A stretch of DNA of 64,000 nucleotides, from assembly GCF_018619435.1 (NCBI RefSeq), contig NZ_JAHFZF010000014.1, positions 1-64,000 of the forward strand, in the 5' to 3' direction. The translations under genes were made by a program, and so were the position numbers. This stretch comes from Rhodoferax sp. U11-2br (lineage in GTDB: Bacteria; Pseudomonadota; Gammaproteobacteria; Burkholderiales; Burkholderiaceae_C). The stretch's first letter is position 1. Each line of letters starts with the position of its first letter. Positions 54,496 through 62,414 of the stretch are shown here, piece after piece. Under the pieces are notes generated by a model that was not told the origin of the DNA, made no database searches, and saw only the letters and a list, made by a program, of their open reading frames with translations.

Positions 54496-56562
54496 TCAGG
54501 CGGCCTGCACGTCCACCAGACAGTCGTAAAAGGTCGGCGCGTTGCCCAGGTCGGTCAGCGCCTGGCTGGTGAGTTGGTTCACGTTGTGGCCATCCAGCCC
54601 GAACTTGCGCCACCAGACGCCCAGGCCCACCACCACACCGGGGCGCGCACGCGCGTTCAGGCTCAGGCGGCAGCGGTGTTCACCACGTGTGTTGAACACC
54701 CGCACCAGCGCACCGTCTTGCAGCTGGCGCTCGGCGGCATCGGCTGGGTGCATTTCCAGCAGCGGTTCACCTTCACTTTGGCGCAGGCTGCCCACATTGA
54801 CAAAGCTGGAGTTCAAAAAGTTACGCGCGGGTGGCGAGATCATCGCCAGCGGGTAAGTTTGTGAACTGCCCGCAGACTCGTGGTTGGGCACATGGTCGGG
54901 CAAACCATCCAGGCCTTGATCGGCCAGGCGCTGGCTGAAAAACTCGCATTGGCCCGACGGTGTCGGAAACCCACCCTGGGCAAAGGGAGCCTCAGGCAAA
55001 GGCAGCGTGGCAAAACCCTGGTCCAGCAAGGTGTTGAAGTCGACCTTGTCGCCATAGGCTTGACGGCACAGGTCCTCGTCACTGTCGGTAAAACACGGCT
55101 CGGTGAAGCCCATACGACGGCTGAGTTCGCGAAAGATCTGGGTGTTGGGCCAGGCCTGGCCCACCGGCTCAATCGCCGGGCGATTGAGCAGCGCGTCTGT
55201 GTGGCCGTAGGCAGAATGCACGTCCCAGTGCTCGAGCTGGGTGGTGGCGGGCAACACATAGTCGGCGTAATCGGCGGTGTCGGTCTGGAAATGCTCCAGC
55301 ACCACGGTGAACAAGTCCTCACGCGCAAAACCGGCCACCACCTTGGCTGAATCGGGGGCAATCGCCACCGGGTTGCTGTTGTAGACGATCAGCGCCTCGA
55401 CCGCCGGGCCAAATTCCGGGCTGGCCGGGCGCAGCAAATCGTTGCCAATGGTCGCCATGTTGATGGTGCGTGATGGCCGCCCGGCGCGCAGGTCGGGCCG
55501 CTCCAGCGCCGCGCGCTGCACCGGAAAAGCGCCTGAGTTGCTCAGCAACACACCCCCAGCGCGGTGCCGCCAGGCACCAATCAGCGCGGGCAACAGGGCA
55601 ATCAGGCGCACCGCGTTGCCACCACCATGCACCCGCTGCAGGCCGTAGTTCATACGAATGGCAGCAGCCTGGTCGCTGTTGGCAAACGCGCCGTAGTCCC
55701 GCGCCAGCGATTCGATCTGCGCGGCCTCGATACCACACACCGCAGCGGCACGCTCGGGCGGCCACGCCAAGGCGCGCTCGCGCATCTGCTCCCAGCCCAG
55801 GGTGTGGCGCGCCAGGTAGTCGTGGTCGAGCCAGTCGTGAACAATCAGCTGCTGCATGATGGATAGCGCCAAAGCCCCGTCTGTTCCGGGCAAGAGGGCA
55901 ATATGTTCATGGCACTTGTCGGCGGTTTCACTCTTGCGCGGGTCGATGCAGATGAGCTTGGCGCCATCGCGTTTGGCCTGGCTGGCGTAGCGCCAGAAAT
56001 GCAGGTTGCTGGTGATCGAGTTGCTGCCCCAGATCAGGATCAGCTTGGACTCCGCAAAAAACTCGACCCGCATACCAACCTTGCCACCCAGTGTGTGCAC
56101 CAGCCCCACGCCACCGGCCGCGGCGCAGATGGTGCGCTCCAGTTGGGACGCGCCAAGTTTGTTGAAAAAACGCCCGGCGATGCTCTCGCCCTGCACCAGA
56201 CCCATGGTGCCCGCGTAGCTGTAGGGCAAGATGGCCTGCGGGTCACGCGCCGCAATAACCTTCAGGCGCGCTGCGATGTCGTCCAACGCCTCATCCCAGC
56301 TCACCGGCGCAAACTGGCCCGAACCTTTGGGTCCAACGCGTTTCATCGGCTGCAGCAGGCGATCCGGGTGGTAGGTGCGTTCGGTGTAACGCGACACCTT
56401 GGTGCACAGGCTGCCCCCGGTGTGCGGGTGCGCCGGGTTGCCCTGCACCTTGATCGCCACGCCGTTTTCCACCGTGGTCAGCAGGGAACAGGTGTCAGGG
56501 CAGTCGTGGGGGCAGGCGCCTCTGACTTGGAAGGAATGGGGGGCGGTGGTGCTGTGGGGCAT
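54496..56562 (-). CDS. Molybdopterin oxidoreductase (DMSO reductase superfamily)
   Basis: 688 residues from the ATG at 56562. The N-terminus carries a 4Fe-4S cluster motif C-x3-C-x3-C-x(about 27)-C (CPHDCPDTCSLL...SLCTK). Then the molybdopterin-binding domains (GVGLVHTLGG, ILIWGSNSITSNLHFWRYASQAKRDGAKLICIDPRKSETADKC) and a C-terminal dinucleotide-binding domain (EPLLEMHPADAAERQLQDGALVRVFNTRGEHRC). No Tat signal, so it is cytoplasmic. The residue at the Mo-ligand position seems to be Ser or Asn rather than Cys/Sec, so it is not a formate dehydrogenase. Substrate unknown. Confidence 0.9.
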   Translation of the reverse strand: MPHSTTAPHSFQVRGACPHDCPDTCSLLTTVENGVAIKVQGNPAHPHTGGSLCTKVSRYTERTYHPDRLLQPMKRVGPKGSGQFAPVSWDEALDDIAARLKVIAARDPQAILPYSYAGTMGLVQGESIAGRFFNKLGASQLERTICAAAGGVGLVHTLGGKVGMRVEFFAESKLILIWGSNSITSNLHFWRYASQAKRDGAKLICIDPRKSETADKCHEHIALLPGTDGALALSIMQQLIVHDWLDHDYLARHTLGWEQMRERALAWPPERAAAVCGIEAAQIESLARDYGAFANSDQAAAIRMNYGLQRVHGGGNAVRLIALLPALIGAWRHRAGGVLLSNSGAFPVQRAALERPDLRAGRPSRTINMATIGNDLLRPASPEFGPAVEALIVYNSNPVAIAPDSAKVVAGFAREDLFTVVLEHFQTDTADYADYVLPATTQLEHWDVHSAYGHTDALLNRPAIEPVGQAWPNTQIFRELSRRMGFTEPCFTDSDEDLCRQAYGDKVDFNTLLDQGFATLPLPEAPFAQGGFPTPSGQCEFFSQRLADQGLDGLPDHVPNHESAGSSQTYPLAMISPPARNFLNSSFVNVGSLRQSEGEPLLEMHPADAAERQLQDGALVRVFNTRGEHRCRLSLNARARPGVVVGLGVWWRKFGLDGHNVNQLTSQALTDLGNAPTFYDCLVDVQAA

Positions 56563-56676
56563 GGCAGGCTTTTGAATGGCGAAATGGGTGAAAGAGCATA
56601 TCCGGCTTTGGATACGTCTCTTGCAGAAAGGGTGGCTTTGGGCCCAGCGCGTGCGGCGGCGGGTGGCATGGAGGCA

Positions 56677-56730
56677 GACCGAGCCAGGCGCCTCATACTG
56701 GGGTACCAGAAATCGGCGCCCAGCCCGGTC
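56677..56730. repeat. Large hairpin 1 with conserved 22-base loop
   Basis: Arms 56677-56692 and 56715-56730 (16 positions, 13 paired) flank a 22-base loop at 56693-56714. The loop, with three bases on each side, is the exact reverse complement of the loop region of hairpin 2 (28-base identity, 56690-56717 against 56880-56907). Confidence 0.85.
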
Positions 56731-56857
56731 CGCCCCCATGCTGCAAACGGTTGTGGTGTGCAAAAAGACTGAAAACCAGATACTGGCCCCAAAGCGACGG
56801 CGGCACCAGTTCATTGGTTTCGGTATTCCAGCTCGGCGCTCACAAGCCGCAGTTCAA

Positions 56858-56929
56858 GCCGGGGCGGGTATGGCCAGGGGCCGATTTCTGGTACCCCAGT
56901 ATGAGGCCCCTGGCCATACCCGCCCCGGC
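56858..56929. repeat. Large hairpin 2 with perfect 25-bp stem and conserved 22-base loop
   Basis: Arms 56858-56882 and 56905-56929 pair perfectly over 25 bases (gccggggcgggtatggccag followed by gggcc on the left). The loop 56883-56904 contains CTGGTACCCCAG, a further small stem, and equals hairpin 1's loop in reverse. The stem sequence differs from hairpin 1's outside the loop-proximal bases. Confidence 0.9.
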
Positions 56930-57059
56930 GCACCAACACCGCTGGATGAACAGAACCAACGGAACAAGCACCAACAGCATCACCAACAAGAAGGACTCAG
57001 CACCCGCTTCATAATGCCATCACTGCCCTTCGGCCTAACTGCAACCTGCCCAGCCCGCC

Positions 57060-58262
57060 ATGAAACTCATCGACGCCATCACCCAAAACAGCCCCAACAT
57101 TGCGACCTTGCGACGCGACATCCACGCCCACCCGGAGCTGTGTTTTAAAGAAGTCCGCACCGCCGACTTGGTGGCGACCAAACTCACCGAATGGGGCATC
57201 CCCGTGCACCGCGGCCTGGGCACCACCGGCGTGGTGGGCATCCTGGACGGGCGCGACGGCGGCGCCTGTGGCCACGCGCTGGGCCTGCGTGCCGACATGG
57301 ACGCGCTGCCGATGCAAGAGCTCAACACCTTTGCCCACGCCAGCACCCACCCCGGCAAAATGCACGCCTGCGGCCACGACGGCCACACCGCGATGCTGCT
57401 GGCGGCGGCCCAATACCTCAGTAGCCACCGCGACTTTGACGGCACCGTCTACCTGATCTTCCAACCCGCCGAAGAAGGCGGCGGCGGCGCACGCGAGATG
57501 ATCAAGGACGGTCTGTTTGAGCAATTTCCGATGCAGGCTGTGTTTGGCCTGCACAACTGGCCCGGTTACGAGAGCGGCAGCTTTGCCGCGAGTTCAGGGC
57601 CAGTGATGGCCTCGAGCAACGAATTCAAGATCACCGTGCGCGGCAAAGGCGGCCACGCGGCGATCCCGCACAACACGCTCGACCCGGTGCCGGTGGCCTG
57701 CCAACTGGTGCAGGGTTTTCAGAGCATCATCAGCCGCAATATCAAACCGATTGACGCTGGCGTGATCTCGGTCACCATGATCCACGCCGGTGAAGCCACC
57801 AACGTGATCCCCAACAGCTGCGAGTTGCAGGGCACGGTGCGCACCTTCTCCTTCGAGGTGCTGGACCTGATTGAACAACGCATGAAGGACATGACTGAAC
57901 AGCTGTGCGCCGCGTTTGGCCTGAGCGCCGACTTCGACTTCCACCGCAACTACCCGCCCACCATCAACAGCGCGGCCGAGGCCGAGTTTTGCCGACAGGT
58001 GATGGCCGAGATCGTGGGGCCCGACAAGGTGCAGGTGCAGGAGCCGACCATGGGGGCGGAAGACTTCTCCTACATGCTGCTGCAAAAGCCAGGCTGTTAC
58101 GCCTTCATCGCCAACGGCGACGGCAGCCACCGCGAGCTGGGCCATGGTGCCGGCCCCTGTGTGTTGCACAACGCCAGTTATGACTTCAACGACGCATTGT
58201 TGCCGCTGGGTGCGACCTACTGGGTACGGCTGGCGCAGCGCTGGCTGAGCCAAGCCGGGTAG
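57060..58262 (+). CDS. M20-family amidohydrolase (N-acyl-amino-acid/hippurate hydrolase type)
   Basis: 400 residues. Metal-binding motifs of the M20D family: LRADMDALPMQE, MHACGHDGHTAMLL, FQPAEEGGGGAREMI, GLHNWPG and the late EPTMGAEDFSYML. The dimerisation lid (VRGKGGHAAIPHNTLDPV) is present. Such enzymes cleave N-acyl amino acids, hippurate or indole-3-acetyl amino acids. Cytoplasmic. It starts 131 bases after hairpin 2; no partner gene follows. Confidence 0.95.
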   Translation: MKLIDAITQNSPNIATLRRDIHAHPELCFKEVRTADLVATKLTEWGIPVHRGLGTTGVVGILDGRDGGACGHALGLRADMDALPMQELNTFAHASTHPGKMHACGHDGHTAMLLAAAQYLSSHRDFDGTVYLIFQPAEEGGGGAREMIKDGLFEQFPMQAVFGLHNWPGYESGSFAASSGPVMASSNEFKITVRGKGGHAAIPHNTLDPVPVACQLVQGFQSIISRNIKPIDAGVISVTMIHAGEATNVIPNSCELQGTVRTFSFEVLDLIEQRMKDMTEQLCAAFGLSADFDFHRNYPPTINSAAEAEFCRQVMAEIVGPDKVQVQEPTMGAEDFSYMLLQKPGCYAFIANGDGSHRELGHGAGPCVLHNASYDFNDALLPLGATYWVRLAQRWLSQAG

Positions 58263-58267
58263 CCCCT

Positions 58268-58350
58268 GGGCTGATCGATATCAGCGAGCTATATAAAAAG
58301 TAGCTATCAGCCTTTTATGCAAAAGGGCTAGAGGCCATTTTTACATCAAT
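58268..58350 (+). repeat. Dispersed about 60-bp repeat, long near-consensus copy
   Basis: gctgatcgatatcagcgagc, aaaaagtagctatcagcctt, ttatgcaaaagggctagagg and ccatttttacatcaatcc. This is one of the most complete copies, between the convergent M20 and chemoreceptor genes. Confidence 0.75.
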
Positions 58351-58415
58351 CCCGACATTCAACTATCAGAGAACTGGCCCGCGGGGACCTGACCGTTGAC
58401 GCAGCCGCAGCCAAG

Positions 58416-59993
58416 TCACCGCAACAGCGGCCGGGTTCCCACGGTGGATGCCAGGTGAAACACCGAAACCGCTTGCTCCAGCTCTTGTGCCTGGCGGCGC
58501 ATGGAGTCTGCGGCGGCAGCGGCCTGCTCGACCAGGGCAGCGTTTTGCTGGGTCATCTGATCGATTTCACTGACCGAGTCACCCACATGGGTTATGCCAC
58601 GCCCCTGTTCTTCGGTGGCTTCACTGATCTGGGACACCAAGGCACTGACCCGTTTCACCGCTTGCATGATGTCGTCCATGGTGCGTCCGGCGCCTTCAAC
58701 CTGCTCGCTGCCCACGCGCACCTTGTCACTGGAGTCTGAGATCAGGGTCTTGATTTCCTTGGCTGCCTGCGCAGACCTCTGCGCCAGTGTGCGCACCTCG
58801 CCCGCCACAACCGCAAAACCACGCCCTTGTTCACCCGCACGTGCCGCTTCCACCGCCGCATTGAGTGCCAGGATATTGGTCTGAAAAGCAATGCCATCGA
58901 TCACCGCAATGATCTCTTCGATGCGGTGTGAGGCGCTGTTGATCTCGCTCATGGTGGTCACCACACGGGACACCGCCTCGCCTCCACGCTGCGCCACCAG
59001 GCTGGCTTCCTGCGAGAGCGTGTTGGCCTGTCGTGCGTGGTCGGCATTCTGGCGCACCGACTGGGTGATTTCGTCCATGGCGGAGGCCACCTGCTGCACG
59101 TTGCTGGCCTGCTGCTCGGTCCGGTGTGACAAGTCGTTGTTGCCCTGCGAGATTTCAGTGGAGGCGGTGGCGATGCTGTTGGTGCCTTGGCGCACCTGGT
59201 AAACGATGCGCTCCAGGGAGCTGGTCATCTCACCCATATTGCGCATCAGCTCGGCGAACTCGTCATGCCCCTGCACTTGCGGCTGTTGGCTCAAATCCCC
59301 CCCGGCAACCGCCCGGGCCACCGATACCGCTGCGTCGAGCGAGTGTTTGATGTGCCGCGTCACGCCCAAGGCCATCCACAAACCCAGCAAACCCAACACC
59401 ACAGCAATCCCCAGCTGCCACAGGGCCCGTTGACGCGCCTGCGTCTTGACTTCTGCCACCTTGGCATCCATCAAGCTGCGTTGCAGCGCGGAAAAGGCGG
59501 CGATGTGTTCGTTGTAACTTTTTTGGGCCGGGACAAAGCCTTCATCAAACGCTTTGACAGCACCGTCCACATCGCCACTTTTGCGCAGTTCTGCCATTTG
59601 CCCCAAAGACTTGAGCAAGGCCTCACGCTTGGGTGTCATGGCGTCAAACCAGGCTTTCTCTTCCTCAGAGGTGGACACCTCGCGAATCTGGTTGAACATG
59701 GCGCCCACCGCCTTGACCAAAGGGCCAATTTCAGGACCAAACAGCTGCGCCAGTGCGGGGTCGGTTGACCGGTTGACCGCCATCAGACGCACGGTGGTTT
59801 CCTGTGACAGCGCCTTCCAGGTCTCCGTCAAACGTAATTTTTCCAGGTCGCTGCTGACCAGTTGGTCCATCGCCCGGGCGGACTGCTGTTGCTGCAACAA
59901 TGCCAGACCGGCGCTGGCAAACAACAGGATCAACAAGGCGCCAAATGTCACCGTCAACCGAGCCATGACGCTCAAACCAGATAGAAATTTCAT
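58416..59993 (-). CDS. Methyl-accepting chemotaxis protein (Tsr-like)
   Basis: 525 residues from ATG 59993. One transmembrane helix at about 12-32, a four-helix-bundle periplasmic sensor domain (about 35-180), a second transmembrane helix ([21 protein letters not shown]), a HAMP domain, and a signalling domain with the hairpin tip [44 protein letters not shown]. Transduces a chemical signal to CheW/CheA. The C-terminal CheR-binding pentapeptide (NWETF-type) is lacking (ends RPLLR). Signal unknown. Confidence 0.95.
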   Translation of the reverse strand: MKFLSGLSVMARLTVTFGALLILLFASAGLALLQQQQSARAMDQLVSSDLEKLRLTETWKALSQETTVRLMAVNRSTDPALAQLFGPEIGPLVKAVGAMFNQIREVSTSEEEKAWFDAMTPKREALLKSLGQMAELRKSGDVDGAVKAFDEGFVPAQKSYNEHIAAFSALQRSLMDAKVAEVKTQARQRALWQLGIAVVLGLLGLWMALGVTRHIKHSLDAAVSVARAVAGGDLSQQPQVQGHDEFAELMRNMGEMTSSLERIVYQVRQGTNSIATASTEISQGNNDLSHRTEQQASNVQQVASAMDEITQSVRQNADHARQANTLSQEASLVAQRGGEAVSRVVTTMSEINSASHRIEEIIAVIDGIAFQTNILALNAAVEAARAGEQGRGFAVVAGEVRTLAQRSAQAAKEIKTLISDSSDKVRVGSEQVEGAGRTMDDIMQAVKRVSALVSQISEATEEQGRGITHVGDSVSEIDQMTQQNAALVEQAAAAADSMRRQAQELEQAVSVFHLASTVGTRPLLR

Positions 59994-60168
59994 GCGCACT
60001 TTCCGCTTCAGTGTTCAGAGTACCCCGACCGTCCTCAGGGCTCAGCGGGATGGCGAGGCATTGGGTTTAACTTCCGTTGCAGTTCAGGCTTTGTGGCCCG
60101 TGGGGGCAAAAACCAAACCCGGCGAATGTAGCGTCAAAGCCCCAAATATGGCAAGCCATTCGCTGCGG

Positions 60169-60936
60169 TCAGTGGCCAAAGCGCCGCTCAGCCATTTCCA
60201 GCAGGCCATCAAACAGCAGGTTGTCCACCAGCTCAAAAGGCTGGGTCATGCTGGGCGCCACCTTCCAACCGGCGCCACCGGTCATCAGACACAAAGGCTC
60301 GGCGCCACAGTGTTTGCGCACATGCTGCAGCATCCGATCCACCGCACCCACAATCGCAAAGGTGCCGCCGCTGGTGAGTGCGTCGCTGGTGTTGGTGGGG
60401 AAATCGACCACATTGCCGGTCGGCACACTCAGGCCTGCGGTGCCGGACTCCATAGCGCGCAACATGATGCCGTGACCGGGCAAAATCAGGCCGCCCAGAA
60501 AACGGCCCGTGGCGTCCAGCGCATCCACGGTGACGGCCGTGCCGACCATCACCACCACCATCGGCCGCGCCGGGCCTTGGGCCAGGCCACGGTGCCAGGC
60601 GCCGATCATCGCCACCCAGCGGTCGGCCCCCAGGCGCGCCGGGTAGTCGTAACCGTTGGTGACACCAGCCTCTTCGCTGCTGGCCACCACCCACTGGGCC
60701 GACACGTCCCACAGCTCCATCTGTTCTTCGACCCGGCGTTTGACCGCCTCACCGGCCACCAGGCAACCCAACACATGCTGCGGCGGCGGGATGCGTGACC
60801 AGTCACCTTCAGCCAGTGTTTCGATGTTGTCGAGGAATTGCACCCCCTGGGCCAGCACCGGCGCGTCGCGCCTGGGTGCAGCATGCAGGGCCCATTTCAG
60901 GCGGGTATTGCCCACGTCCATTGCCAAAAAAGTCAT
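60169..60936 (-). CDS. coaX: Type III pantothenate kinase
   Basis: 255 residues from ATG 60936 ([15 protein letters not shown]); longer in-frame starts upstream are rejected. CoaX phosphorylates pantothenate, the first step to coenzyme A. Motifs [12 protein letters not shown] (phosphate loop), [13 protein letters not shown] and [17 protein letters not shown] are present. In many beta-proteobacteria birA precedes it; here no birA is visible and the upstream 186 bases contain a 14-base palindrome and a REP-like motif. Confidence 0.96.
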   Translation of the reverse strand: MTFLAMDVGNTRLKWALHAAPRRDAPVLAQGVQFLDNIETLAEGDWSRIPPPQHVLGCLVAGEAVKRRVEEQMELWDVSAQWVVASSEEAGVTNGYDYPARLGADRWVAMIGAWHRGLAQGPARPMVVVMVGTAVTVDALDATGRFLGGLILPGHGIMLRAMESGTAGLSVPTGNVVDFPTNTSDALTSGGTFAIVGAVDRMLQHVRKHCGAEPLCLMTGGAGWKVAPSMTQPFELVDNLLFDGLLEMAERRFGH

Positions 60937-61010
60937 GCCGGGGATTATCAGCACAAACCCGCTGTCCATTGGCACGACGGCCAGGCCCACAGGCCCTGAC
61001 ATCGTGTCAG

Positions 61011-61024
61011 TTGAGCTAGCTCAA
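61011..61024. promoter_or_regulatory. 14-base perfect palindrome upstream of coaX
   Basis: TTGAGCTAGCTCAA lies 75 bases upstream of the coaX start codon. It could be a dimeric regulator site; no partner regulator is in the window. Confidence 0.3.
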
Positions 61025-61050
61025 TAAAGCAGCGCCTGTTTGTGTCGGGT

Positions 61051-61080
61051 TGGGCTTCGACAGGCTCAGTCCAAACTGAC
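61051..61080 (+). repeat. Copy of the widespread cttcgacAGGCTCAG repeat
   Basis: Contains gggcttcgacaggctcagt and ccaaactgac, a variant of the short motif GGGCTTCGACAAGCTCAGCC seen in many proteobacterial genomes. Located between the coaX promoter region and the end of the persulfide dioxygenase gene. Confidence 0.6.
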
Positions 61081-61122
61081 AGCCCACCACCGCCGGACAC
61101 AGATCAGCCGCGTTAGCTGACA

Positions 61123-62235
61123 CTAACTCTGGCGCCAAGGCAGGCCATGAAAGCGCCAGCCGCCGTGCCGGTTGCGCTGGGCGTGCTCATCCGGGTCACC
61201 TTCAAAACCTTCGAGGATGTTGTAGGCCTGCAGCCCCAGCTCGGTGGCACGCTGGGCCGCTGCGACCGAGCGCACCCCGCTGCGGCACAGCAACAGCACT
61301 TTTTGGCCTTCGGGCACGGAGGCCTGCAACTGCGCATCAAAGTCGGGGTTCATCACCATGCCGGGCCATTGTTTCCAGGCCACCGCCAGGGCACCCGGCA
61401 CAAAACCAACCCAGGCGCGTTCGGCATCGGTGCGCACATCCACCAGAACTGCTTCACCTGACTCAAACCACTGCCAGGCCAAGGTGGGTGACACGTCACC
61501 TGCGTAACCGGCAGCCGGGCGCGGCAGCAGGCTCTCGGGCGCCGGGGTGTCGTGGCGCAGACCAGAGCGCAGGTTGGCAGGCACCGCTTCCTGGATGCGT
61601 TGGGGTGGCGGCAGTTTCAGCGCGTCCATGATGGCCACAAACTCGGCCAGGCTTTTGCCCGCCACCCGGGGGTTGCTGGCCTTTTCCTGGCCGATGCTGG
61701 ATTGGGTTTTGCCCTGGTAATCGTGCCCGGGCCAGACGGTGGTGTCCTCGGGCAGTTTGAACAACACTTCGGTGAGGCTGTGGTACATCTGCGTCGCACT
61801 GCCGGACTGAAAGTCGGTGCGGCCACAGCCGTTGATCAGCAAGGTGTCACCGGTAAAGACGTGGTTGTGCCAGACAAAACTCATGCTGCCTGCGGTGTGG
61901 CCCGGCGTGTGCAGGGCGCGGATTTGTTCAGCGCCAAAGTCCAGCATATCCCCGTCCTGCAGCTGCACCGACGCGGTGCTGATGCCACAGCCTGCGGGTG
62001 CGGTGGTTTTGGCACCCGCCAGTTCGGCCAACTGGCCTGCGCTGGTGATGTGGTCGGCATGGGCATGGGTTTCGAGCGCCCAGATCAGTTTGAGGCCATG
62101 CTCGCGTAACACCTGCAGATCACGCGCGATCTGGGTGTCCACCGGGTCGATGATCACGGCATCACGGCTGGCCGGGTCAAACAGGACGTAGGTGTAGGTG
62201 CTGGAGGCGGTGTCAAAAAGCTGGATGGGTGTCAT
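61123..62235 (-). CDS. Persulfide dioxygenase-rhodanese fusion
   Basis: 370 residues from ATG 62235. The N-terminal metallo-beta-lactamase domain is of the ETHE1 type (THAHADHITSAGQL with His57, His59, Asp61, His62; then HTPGHTAGSMSF and GRTDFQSGS). The C-terminal rhodanese domain has its active-site Cys317 in LLCRSGVRS. Such fusions oxidise glutathione persulfide to sulfite and move sulfane sulfur, detoxifying sulfide. Cytoplasmic. Divergent from icmF across 179 bases containing a strong palindrome. Confidence 0.93.
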   Translation of the reverse strand: MTPIQLFDTASSTYTYVLFDPASRDAVIIDPVDTQIARDLQVLREHGLKLIWALETHAHADHITSAGQLAELAGAKTTAPAGCGISTASVQLQDGDMLDFGAEQIRALHTPGHTAGSMSFVWHNHVFTGDTLLINGCGRTDFQSGSATQMYHSLTEVLFKLPEDTTVWPGHDYQGKTQSSIGQEKASNPRVAGKSLAEFVAIMDALKLPPPQRIQEAVPANLRSGLRHDTPAPESLLPRPAAGYAGDVSPTLAWQWFESGEAVLVDVRTDAERAWVGFVPGALAVAWKQWPGMVMNPDFDAQLQASVPEGQKVLLLCRSGVRSVAAAQRATELGLQAYNILEGFEGDPDEHAQRNRHGGWRFHGLPWRQS

Positions 62236-62326
62236 GGCATCAGGTCCGAGGGTGTTCAAGGCAGTGGCTGGCGACCACATGGCAATGTAACGCGAAAGCA
62301 CCGTTTCAAGTACCATGCGCACCAGA

Positions 62327-62348
62327 TTGACGTTGACGTCAACGTCAA
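62327..62348. promoter_or_regulatory. 22-base perfect palindrome, MerR/LiuR-like operator
   Basis: Arms TTGACGTTGAC and GTCAACGTCAA meet without a spacer; ACGT occurs at a regular spacing. From memory this resembles operators of MerR-family regulators of branched-chain amino acid breakdown (LiuR). It sits between the divergent persulfide dioxygenase and icmF genes, 67 bases before the icmF start. Confidence 0.6.
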
Positions 62349-62352
62349 GTCA

Positions 62353-62381
62353 GTTCAAACCGATGAAATCGCGGTTTGAAC
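62353..62381. promoter_or_regulatory. Inverted repeat in the icmF leader
   Basis: GTTCAAACCG and CGGTTTGAAC (10 bp, perfect) with a 9-base spacer, 34 bases before the icmF start. Either a second operator or a leader hairpin. Confidence 0.5.
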
Positions 62382-62414
62382 CTTACAACGATAAGTACCC
62401 GACTGGAGACACCC

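Larger units (their letters stand above)
56563..57059. other. 497-base divergent intergenic region with two large hairpins
   Basis: Between the molybdopterin gene (minus) and the M20 amidohydrolase (plus). It holds the related hairpins at 56677-56730 and 56858-56929. ORFs running through it mirror the symmetry and have no protein-like features. Promoters for both genes must also lie here. Confidence 0.7.

Noticed and set aside
56576..57148. A 190-codon ORF through the two hairpins
   Set aside because: It mirrors the inverted repeats, runs into the M20 gene in another frame and has no protein-like features.
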